12,543 nt of DNA, from assembly GCA_959018215.1 (NCBI GenBank), contig CAUEKL010000048.1, positions 1 through 12,543 of the forward strand, written 5' to 3'. The notes beneath the pieces were generated by a model that saw only the letters and a program-made list of their open reading frames with translations, searched no databases and had not been told where the DNA came from. The position numbers and the translations under genes were made by a program. The stretch comes from an uncultured Gemmiger sp. GTDB taxonomy: Bacteria > Bacillota > Clostridia > Oscillospirales > Ruminococcaceae. Within the stretch, counting starts at the first letter, position 1. Each line of letters begins with the position of its first letter. This document shows, piece after piece, positions 6,441 to 12,543 of this stretch.

Positions 6441-9056
6441 GTGCAAGCAACCAATCTTAAAACCAATCACCTGACGGCCTCTCTTGGGATAGATGGCGGC
6501 CCGTTGTTTTTATCCTGGCAATGCAGCGGCGGATTGCGCCAGACCGCTTACGAGATCCACCTGACAGCAGACGATGCCCTTGTCTGGGAAAGCGGCAAGG
6601 TGCAAAGTCAGAGCATGCACGCCGACGCTCCTGCCGTGGAAGGGGCCCGGGTCCGGGGCAGCTGGAAGGTCCGGCTATGGGACGAAACCGACTGCCCCGG
6701 CCCCTGGAGCGAGGCCCGGTTTGAGACCGGCCTTTCCGCCGAGAATTGGCAGGGGCTGTGGGTGGACCCGGAGACTTCGCCGGTGGATGATATTTCCGGT
6801 AACGACGCCATCAACGCCTTTGCCCGCCCCAACTGGGAACGCAAGCAGGCCGAGAAAGAGGCCGCCGGCAAAGGCAAGGCGGAACCCTACCAGCCCCACC
6901 GTCCGGCCTCCTATCTGCGAAAGACCTTCACCACCCCGGCAGGTCGCGGGCGGCTGTACATCACCGCCAAGGGGCTGTACGTAGCCTGGCTCAACGGCAA
7001 GCGGGTGGGCGATATGGTGCTGGCTCCCGGCAGTTTCACCGCCGACAAGCACCTGGGCGCCCAGACCTATGATGTGACCGACCTTCTCCGGGAAGGAGAA
7101 AACGAACTGCTCCTGGCCCTGGGGGACGGATGGTATCGCAGCACCAGCGGCGTGGACGGTGACCGCAACCTCTTCGGCGATACCCTGGGCGTTCTCTTCC
7201 AGCTGGAGGTGGACGGCAAGGTGGTCTGCGTTTCGGACGATACCATGCAGGCCACCCAGCAGGGCCCCATCCGCCAGAACGATTTACAGCAGGGCGAAGT
7301 GTATGATGCCCGGCTGGAAGGGTTCCTTTCCGGCTGGCACGAAGTGCGGACCTACCGTGATGCCCTGCCCGTCACCGGCATGAATACGGTTCCCATCCGG
7401 GAGCAGGAGGCGTTTCCCGGGCGGCTGTTCACCGCCCCCAACGGAGAAACCGTGCTGGATTTCGGACAGAACATCGCCGGCTATGTGGAGATGACCCTTA
7501 CTGCCCATGCAGGGCAGAAAGTCCTGCTAACCTGCGGGGAAACGCTGGATGAAAACGGCAACTTCACCCAGGAGAACTTTCAGGACCGCGGCCGCCACAA
7601 GGAGGGCGGCACCGCCCAGATGCTGGAACTGGTCTGCAAGGAAGGGGTAAACCATTGGAAGCCCAGCTTTACCATCATGGGCTTCCAGTATGCCAAGGTA
7701 GAAACCGATGCAGACCTGACCGGGGCGGTGTTCACCGCCCATGCAGTCTACTCCGATATGGCGGTCACCGGCTCTTTCACCTGCGGGAACGAAGCGGTAA
7801 ACCGGCTGGTGGCCAACAGTATCTGGAGCCAGAAAGGCAATTTCTGCGACATTCCCACCGACTGTCCCACCCGGGAACGGGCTGGCTGGACCGGAGATAT
7901 GGGCGTCTTTATCGAGACCGGCCTAACCCTGATGGACTGCTATCCGGTGGTGGAAAAATGGCTGGCAGAATGCCGCCTGAACCAGTACCCCGACGGCCGT
8001 ATGGCCAACATCGCCCCGCCCAACAGCCGCCCCGGATATATGACACCCATGCTCTGTATGTCCGCCGGTTGGGGAGATGCGGCGATTCTGGTGCCCTACG
8101 CCCTGTACAAGCGCACCGGTGACCGCCGCATCCTGGCCGACAACTATGAAATGATGCAGCGGTGGTACGCCTTTTTGTTGGACCGCGCCCAGCAGACCAC
8201 GGAGGAACAGCAGAGCGGCGAGTATGCCAAATACACAGTGCTCAACGGCCTGGACTACGGCGAGTGGTGCGAACCGGGCGTGACCCCCATGCAGGCCATG
8301 GCCAATCCCCGCAAGAGCGTAGGTACAGCCTATCTGGCCTATTCCGGGCGGCTGCTGGCTGAGATTGCGGACGCACTGGGGCGGCAGGAAGAAGCCGAAA
8401 CCTACCGTACTACCGCCGATAAGGCCGTAAAAGCCTACCGTGCAGCTTTTACAGAGGATGGTGCCATTCACTCAGACCGCCAGTGTGAATACGTCCGGGC
8501 TATTGCCTTTGCCTTGCTGGGCGAGGAGGAGAGCCAGGCAGCCGCCGCAACTCTGAATCAGATGGTGGTGGACAACGGCTACCATCTGAATACCGGTTTT
8601 CTTTCCACGCCCTTCCTCTGCGGCGTTCTGGCCCAATACGGCTATACCGATACTGCTTACCGCCTGCTATTGCAGCCGGAGGCTCCGGGCTGGCTGTACG
8701 AGGTCAACCAGGGCGCCAATACGGTGTGGGAGACCTGGACCGGCATTGACGCCGAGGGCAAGCCCCACGAATCCCTGAACCACTACTCCTACGGCGCCAT
8801 CTGTGGCTGGCTGTTCGGTGGTGTCTGCGGCATTCAGCTGGCAGACGGAACACTGACCATCGCCCCCACACCGCACAAGTCGCTGGGATACGCCAAGGCC
8901 GTTTACGATTCTCCGGTGGGACGCATCGAGAGTGGCTGGCGGTATGAGGGAGATACGTTCACTTACGAATTCACGGTTCCCGGTAACATCGCAGCACACA
9001 TCCATCTTCCGGATGGGCGGACGTTGACCCTGCCCTCCGGCACACATAGGATCTAA
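6441..9056 (+). CDS. GH78 alpha-L-rhamnosidase
   Basis: Predicted inverting glycosidase releasing terminal L-rhamnose from flavonoid glycosides or plant polysaccharides. It has 871 residues, starts at GTG, and shows no signal peptide, so it probably acts in the cytoplasm. Domain order fits GH78: an N-terminal beta-sandwich (SWQCSG to RFETGL, about 24-97), a second sandwich with YLRKTF and AWLNGKRVGDMVLAPG (about 158-197), a region with LDFGQNIAGYVE (339-350), then the (alpha/alpha)6 barrel. Its hallmark is DIPTDCPTRERAGWTGD (470-486). By family comparison Glu479 is the general acid and Glu764 in TVWETW the base. The final beta domain runs from about 795. A charged stretch rich in Lys, Glu and Ala (131-150) looks like an insertion between domains. 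The stop overlaps the ribosome binding site of the next, broken gene, so the two formed one operon. Family assignment is firm; the natural substrate is unknown. Confidence 0.95.
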   Translation: MQATNLKTNHLTASLGIDGGPLFLSWQCSGGLRQTAYEIHLTADDALVWESGKVQSQSMHADAPAVEGARVRGSWKVRLWDETDCPGPWSEARFETGLSAENWQGLWVDPETSPVDDISGNDAINAFARPNWERKQAEKEAAGKGKAEPYQPHRPASYLRKTFTTPAGRGRLYITAKGLYVAWLNGKRVGDMVLAPGSFTADKHLGAQTYDVTDLLREGENELLLALGDGWYRSTSGVDGDRNLFGDTLGVLFQLEVDGKVVCVSDDTMQATQQGPIRQNDLQQGEVYDARLEGFLSGWHEVRTYRDALPVTGMNTVPIREQEAFPGRLFTAPNGETVLDFGQNIAGYVEMTLTAHAGQKVLLTCGETLDENGNFTQENFQDRGRHKEGGTAQMLELVCKEGVNHWKPSFTIMGFQYAKVETDADLTGAVFTAHAVYSDMAVTGSFTCGNEAVNRLVANSIWSQKGNFCDIPTDCPTRERAGWTGDMGVFIETGLTLMDCYPVVEKWLAECRLNQYPDGRMANIAPPNSRPGYMTPMLCMSAGWGDAAILVPYALYKRTGDRRILADNYEMMQRWYAFLLDRAQQTTEEQQSGEYAKYTVLNGLDYGEWCEPGVTPMQAMANPRKSVGTAYLAYSGRLLAEIADALGRQEEAETYRTTADKAVKAYRAAFTEDGAIHSDRQCEYVRAIAFALLGEEESQAAAATLNQMVVDNGYHLNTGFLSTPFLCGVLAQYGYTDTAYRLLLQPEAPGWLYEVNQGANTVWETWTGIDAEGKPHESLNHYSYGAICGWLFGGVCGIQLADGTLTIAPTPHKSLGYAKAVYDSPVGRIESGWRYEGDTFTYEFTVPGNIAAHIHLPDGRTLTLPSGTHRI

Positions 9057-9068
9057 AGGAGATTCCGT

Positions 9069-10308
9069 ATGAAATACGGCATCAATCTCACTTAGAACGA
9101 GCTGCAGAAAGACCCGCAGACACGGGAGCTTGTCCGGCAGTATCTGCCTGCTTTGGAGGCACTGGCGAAGCAGGTTCCCGGCGCAGCCAATATTTCCATC
9201 CGTACAGCGAAGCAATACGCTCCGCAGATGTTCCCTGCCGAAAAGGTAGCGGCACTGGACCACGCGCTGCACGAGTACGGGACCACCCGTCCCCTGACCG
9301 CGGAGGAAAACGCCAAGCTGGCCCGTTATCGTACCATACAGGCTACCCATAAGACGGTAGCGCATCCGGAGCAAGCCGTGCTGTATGACGCCTTCCATCC
9401 TGGGCAGGTCTGGAGGGATACAAGTGGCAATCCCCCAGGCCCATGGAGGCGGTGTGCTGTGGGAGAACGGATTCTGGTATTGGTACGGTGAGAACAAGGA
9501 GTATACCAATGGTCAGAGCCCCATCCGGAGCTAGGGTGTACGGATATACCGCTCGGCAGACCTGTATAACTGGGAAGATCTGGGGCTGATTGCCGGTCCG
9601 GACCTGAACAATCCGGACGGCAACCTGTTTCCCGAAAAATACCTGGATCGGCCCCATATTCTCCGTTGTGACGCCACTGGCAAGTATGTCATGTAGGTGA
9701 AGATCTCCGGCCCCGAAAGCTGTTTTGCCGTCCTGCAGGCCGACCGGCTGCAGGGCCCGTATGAAACCGTACAGGAAGATTACTATCCCCTGGGCAACAG
9801 TGTGGGGGATTTCGACCTTGTGGCGAATGCAGACGGCAAAGCCTACCTGTATGCCGACACGAGCCCCAAGAGGGTGGCTGGATTTGAACTGAGCGAAGAC
9901 TATTGTACCGTGGCACGAGAGGTAACCAGCCAGTACGAAGGGCTTTTCCCGCCTTTTTGCCGGGAAGGCGTCACCATTTTTGCCCGGGGAGACAAAAAGT
10001 ATCTCCTGACCAGCGGCACCACCGGGTACACTCCCAACCAAAGCGATGTGGCCGTTTCTACGTCCTGGACGGAACCTTTTGTGTCCCTGGGTGATCCCCA
10101 TGTGGACGACGACACCATGTCCTCCTTCAACAACCAAGTTTCCCAATCTTTTCCCTTGCCTGGAAATCGGCAGCTCTACGTAAAACGAAACCGCTCTAGC
10201 CCTTTTTGCAAAAAAATCCTGCTTTACATCAAATGCCTGCCGAACCGGCAGGCATTTGACTTTTACCCTAAATTTCTCACATTTTTAGAAGTTATGGCCT
10301 CTGTCTAA
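9069..10308 (+). pseudogene. Degraded GH43-like glycosidase (three TAG stops, one frameshift, C-terminus lost)
   Basis: A former second gene of the rhamnosidase operon: AAGGAG (9056-9061) overlaps the GH78 stop and precedes ATG 9069. After eight codons comes TAG (9093-9095). The frame then runs to CCCCC at 9432-9436; removing one C restores PQAHGGGVLWENGFWYWYGENKE in the next frame, which matches the start of the GH43 five-bladed propeller. Further TAG codons follow at 9532-9534 and 9694-9696. The rest reads GVRIYRSADLYNWEDLGL, LDRPHILRCDATGKYVM, then after the stop GDFDLVANADGKAYLY and REGVTIFARGDKKYLLTSGT. These resemble GH43 subfamily 24-type (exo-beta-1,3-galactanase-like) proteins; the Glu in REG aligns with their general acid. 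Similarity fades after about 10182, with roughly the last 70 residues of the propeller missing. A helical N-terminal module (DPQTRELVRQYLPALEAL onward) precedes the propeller. The subfamily is less sure than the pseudogene call. Confidence 0.85.
10229..10266 (+). terminator. Strong hairpin, probable terminator of the former GH78-GH43 operon
   Basis: TCAAATGCCTGCC (10229-10241) pairs perfectly over 13 bp with GGCAGGCATTTGA (10247-10259) around a 5-base loop, followed by CTTTT. It lies inside the residual open frame but beyond the last residues recognisable as GH43, so it was probably the original operon terminator brought close by a deletion of the gene's 3' end. Confidence 0.7.
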
Positions 10309-10389
10309 TTTCTAATCTGTATGTTTCTGTTAACGCTCCCTGACGGAGTGACCTGATTGGAATAGCGAGGATAGTTCGACGGTGGTGAT

Positions 10390-10448
10390 GCCAGCAAGCA
10401 GGTTGCCCCTCAATAGGCAACGTGGCCTAGATGGAAAAAACTGCTGGC
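10390..10448. repeat. Nested inverted repeat A
   Basis: Outer arms GCCAGCA (10390-10396) and TGCTGGC (10442-10448) enclose inner arms GTTGCC (10402-10407) and GGCAAC (10416-10421) with an 8-base loop. The 3' side of the internal loop contains an A6 run (10435-10440). Both pairings are perfect. Confidence 0.55.
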
Positions 10449-10474
10449 CGGTCAACACAATACGGAAGCCCTTG

Positions 10475-10525
10475 TGCATATCAGCCTCAACGACGCACTG
10501 GCGCCATGTCGGGCTGATATTGGCA
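10475..10525. repeat. Nested inverted repeat B
   Basis: ATATCAGCC (10478-10486) pairs perfectly with GGCTGATAT (10512-10520). TGC (10475-10477) and GCA (10523-10525) extend it past a 2-base bulge. Inside, CGAC (10491-10494) pairs with GTCG (10508-10511) and encloses the palindrome GGCGCC. It is the strongest potential structure of this gene-free stretch. Confidence 0.6.
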
Positions 10526-10689
10526 TCGATGTGGGGCCATGGTTCTGACGCCACCGCGAGGCCGCTGCTGTAGGCGTGATGATTCTGGCTGTTCTGAATG
10601 TCATCCGGGCCGCGTTTGTCAAGAATCTGTGAGCGAACTGTTCCTCCGACCGGTCAGGCGTCGGTTACGGAAACATAGGTGAAGAAGTT

Positions 10690-12432
10690 TTAGGCACCAG
10701 ATGTGATTTCTGTTCCATTTTGACGTATCTCCCAGTGAAGGTGGCTACCGGTAGCCCTTCCCGTGTGCCCAACATAAGCGATAATCTGACCGGCATCTAC
10801 CTGCTGCCCTGCAGTGACACAGATGCTGGAACAATGGGCGTAGAGGGTCGTCAGCCCGCCACTGTGGTCGATTTTAACATAATACCCGTAACTGCCTCCC
10901 CAACTGTCAGTGGCATTGGCGATTGTTACGGTACCATCTGCAGCAGCCAAAATTGGTGTACCCTCCGGAACAGCGATGTCGGTACCGCTATGGTAGCTGA
11001 TTACACCTGTGATAGGATCGGTACGGTAGCCTTGCGGTGATGTAATTGTTCCTGCAATCGGCAAGGGCCATTGGAGGGCTCCGTCTGCGAAAACAGTATC
11101 CATGCCGGGGGCCATGAGTTCCCCACTTCCCTGCACGAAGCCACCCAGTAGTTCACCCCAAAGGATTGTGGTATCTTCGCCTGACAAAAGTGTCAGGTAT
11201 TCATTCTGCCTGTCTGTAAAGTGATAGGTTTCCCGCATTTCTTCCGGTGTATGGTGGGTCATTTCAATGATCAGGATGGTTTCTGTGATGGTTGTGGTTT
11301 CTGTCTCCCCCTCCCCATTTGTTTGTTCTACCTCCCGAGTTTGGGTTTCGGTGCGCCAATCCAGTTCGTTCATATCCCAAAGGACGGTGCGCAGCCGATC
11401 CACGTTGTCCTCATCCAAATAGGCAACAGCAGCACCATTGGCATCCCCTGATGTTTGCGACGCAAAGACCGCCAGGACATCCTGCCACACAATGGCATAG
11501 CTGCCATCGTTGGACTCGATTTCCTGACGGTCATATTCTGTGCTATTCTCGATTTCTTCCAGCCGGTCCCGATATTCTTCGGTAAGCAGTTCCACAGCCT
11601 CCTGCACACTGATGGCGTTTTCATCGGGGGACTCTGCTGCAAAAAAGATGCCATACGCCGAGCCGGCCACCAGAGCAATCAAACAGATCAGCAGGATGAC
11701 AAACACGGTTACCCAACCACCAGCAATCAGTGCAGCCGCAAGGCTGTTCAGGGCAGCCACCAGATGCTGAATCGCCGAGCGTATCACAGCAATCACTTTC
11801 TTGGCTGCTTCTGTACTTTCCCGGACGGCCTGCTGAGCCCGGTAGATCATTCTTTGTGTACGTTGCGCTGCTTGTCTTGCCTGATTTTCTTTGCGGGCGG
11901 TATTGGCAGCAGTGCGGAGTTGTTTTTGATCTCTATCGACACCGCGTACCCCTCGGGTAAATTTCTTGAGCCGTTGCCGGCGCGCTTTGACATCACGGCT
12001 TTGCTTCTGAGCAGTGCGTTGTTTCTGCTCTGTCTTGACGTTTGCTTGCGGATCGGAGTTGGAGTTTTCACGGGCTGTGGCTTTCTTCTCTCTCGGTTCC
12101 GGTGCATCCCAATACATGGTATCATCCTGCGGTGGTTCATCCGGTTCCATTTTGCGAGTGAAACGATCTTTGGCAACGGCACCTGTTTTCCTCAATGCAA
12201 AGAGAGCTCCATCTTCCAGATGGGCTTCTCCTTGCTGGACAACGTATTCTTCCATCTCCTGTGCGGAAGAGTAGTTTCCGTCAGGTTGGGTACGCGTTTC
12301 CGAAACAACCTTTTCCTTGCTTTTCAGCCATGCTTCCCGCGCAAGGGTTTTCGGCAGTCGGTTTGTCACGTGCTCTTTTGGCACTCGTCCAGAGGGTTTC
12401 CGCTTGGGCTCTTTGTGGGTATTCTCTTTCAT
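10690..12432 (-). CDS. Conjugative-element membrane protein with M23 peptidase domain (CD1108-like)
   Basis: Predicted cell-wall hydrolase of an integrative conjugative element, used to open peptidoglycan for the DNA-transfer channel. It has 580 residues; ATG 12432 is preceded by AGGTGA 4 bases upstream. Layout: a long polar, basic, Gln/Arg/Lys-rich cytoplasmic part (1-210, partly coiled-coil-like), one membrane helix (about 235-257, ALIAGGWVTVFVILLICLIA), a domain with LTEEYRDRLEEIE and WDMNELDWRTET typical of CD1108-family proteins of Tn1549/CTn-like elements, and a C-terminal M23 domain (about 455-580). Its zinc and catalytic residues are all visible: His481 and Asp485 in HSGTD, His533 in YAH, His564 and His566 in HLH. 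Many relatives end in NlpC/P60 or CHAP instead. The end, NGTEITSGA, is shorter than the usual NP--Y-type tail. Upstream and downstream conjugation genes are absent from the window. Base composition seems lower in GC than the left genes. Confidence 0.87.
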   Translation of the reverse strand: MKENTHKEPKRKPSGRVPKEHVTNRLPKTLAREAWLKSKEKVVSETRTQPDGNYSSAQEMEEYVVQQGEAHLEDGALFALRKTGAVAKDRFTRKMEPDEPPQDDTMYWDAPEPREKKATARENSNSDPQANVKTEQKQRTAQKQSRDVKARRQRLKKFTRGVRGVDRDQKQLRTAANTARKENQARQAAQRTQRMIYRAQQAVRESTEAAKKVIAVIRSAIQHLVAALNSLAAALIAGGWVTVFVILLICLIALVAGSAYGIFFAAESPDENAISVQEAVELLTEEYRDRLEEIENSTEYDRQEIESNDGSYAIVWQDVLAVFASQTSGDANGAAVAYLDEDNVDRLRTVLWDMNELDWRTETQTREVEQTNGEGETETTTITETILIIEMTHHTPEEMRETYHFTDRQNEYLTLLSGEDTTILWGELLGGFVQGSGELMAPGMDTVFADGALQWPLPIAGTITSPQGYRTDPITGVISYHSGTDIAVPEGTPILAAADGTVTIANATDSWGGSYGYYVKIDHSGGLTTLYAHCSSICVTAGQQVDAGQIIAYVGHTGRATGSHLHWEIRQNGTEITSGA

Positions 12433-12461
12433 TGAATCACCTGCTTTTTGAGAATATTATA
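12433..12461 (-). promoter_or_regulatory. Possible -10 element and ribosome binding site of the M23 gene
   Basis: On the minus strand TATAAT (12461-12456) lies just inside the end of the hairpin array, with AGGTGA (about 12442-12437) before the ATG at 12432. No -35 was found at the correct spacing (the position falls in hairpin 1). If the hairpins belong to an insertion sequence, this would be a junction promoter replacing the original operon promoter; equally it may be a chance AT-rich match. Confidence 0.3.
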
Positions 12462-12465
12462 ATCA

Positions 12466-12543
12466 AACCCACCCGTTGAACGGGTGGGTTGAACAGGCCC
12501 TATAAGGGCCTATCTCCTGTGGTAGCCCTCTAAAGAGGGCATT
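12466..12543. mobile_element. Three tandem hairpins, probable end of an IS200/IS605-type element
   Basis: Three perfect stem-loops follow each other up to the window edge. AACCCACCCGTT/AACGGGTGGGTT (12466-12490, 12 bp, 1-base centre) is first, then AGGCCCT/AGGGCCT (12495-12511, loop ATA), then GCCCTCT/AGAGGGC (12525-12540). Subterminal imperfect or perfect hairpins without long terminal inverted repeats are the mark of IS200/IS605 elements, and this type of array flanks such elements in gut Firmicutes as far as I recall. No transposase is visible; it would lie beyond 12543. Tandem attenuator or terminator hairpins are the alternative. Confidence 0.5.

Larger units (their letters stand above)
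10309..10689. other. Gene-free stretch with several inverted repeats, function unknown
   Basis: About 380 bases between the GH43 remnant and the M23 peptidase gene. No reading frame here has a recognisable family, a ribosome binding site and a sensible length. A minus-strand frame (10330-10554) and a plus-strand frame (10382-10573) are open but overlap each other and look unlike proteins. The stretch holds nested inverted repeats (10390-10448, 10475-10525) and CCGAC/GTCGG (10646-10650 with 10660-10664). It could be a structured RNA, a transfer-origin or junction region of the conjugative element whose gene follows, or an eroded mobile element. Confidence 0.5.

Noticed and set aside
9093..9696. 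Genuine TAG recoding (for example pyrrolysine) in the GH43 gene
   Set aside because: The additional frameshift and missing C-terminus favour decay; kept only as a point to check in the findings.
10330..10554. Short minus-strand frame and an opposing plus-strand frame (10382-10573) in the gene-free stretch
   Set aside because: No ribosome binding site, no recognisable family, and two frames overlap on opposite strands over inverted repeats. A decayed transposon gene remains possible but cannot be supported.
10646..10664. CCGAC/GTCGG hairpin as terminator of the M23 gene
   Set aside because: On the minus strand it is followed by AGGAACAG and has no T-run; the stem is only 5 bp.
11455..12435. 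Plus-strand frame (326 codons) opposite the M23 gene
   Set aside because: It is antisense to a protein with all M23 residues and a clear membrane anchor; its composition (Cys, Phe, Leu, Ser rich) is typical of a shadow frame.
12466..12543. Start of a CRISPR array
   Set aside because: The three palindromic units differ in sequence and spacing; there are no identical direct repeats with spacers.

Overview
The window looks like a chromosomal segment of a gut Firmicute, most likely in the Faecalibacterium/Gemmiger/Subdoligranulum group (Oscillospiraceae). The reasons are the fairly GC-rich coding sequence, strong AGGAGG-type ribosome binding sites, extended -10 promoters, and the mix of plant-glycan genes with Clostridia-type conjugative-element debris. 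This assignment is inferred from style and gene content, not from a marker gene.

Left part (1-4115) is a sugar module. A GPH-family sugar:cation symporter (3' end outside the window) diverges from a cytoplasmic family 1 beta-glycosidase. A terminator and then an AraC-type regulator gene follow. The glycosidase has the NFEW signature of enzymes acting on non-phosphorylated sugars, which fits uptake by a symporter rather than a phosphotransferase system. Middle part (4135-6271) is an efflux module: a TetR-type repressor and a MATE exporter gene, divergent, whose two predicted promoters share one palindromic -10 element. A strong bidirectional terminator separates the convergent araC and tetR genes.

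Next (6336-10308) is a second glycan operon: an intact GH78 alpha-L-rhamnosidase with its own promoter and an upstream dyad. It is followed at once, with overlapping stop and ribosome binding site, by a broken GH43-like gene. That gene has three in-frame TAG codons, one frameshift in a run of C, and no C-terminal end. Together the symporter, GH1, GH78 and former GH43 suggest capture and stepwise trimming of rhamnose- and glucose- or galactose-containing plant glycosides inside the cell.

Right part (10309-12543) is foreign or mobile. A 380-base stretch has no recognisable gene but is rich in inverted repeats. Beyond it lies a minus-strand gene for a membrane-anchored M23 cell-wall peptidase with the N-terminal architecture of conjugative-element (Tn1549/CTn-like) CD1108-type proteins, apparently cut off from its usual neighbours. 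The window ends in three tandem hairpins that look like the end of an IS200/IS605-type insertion sequence. No tRNA, rRNA or CRISPR array was found.
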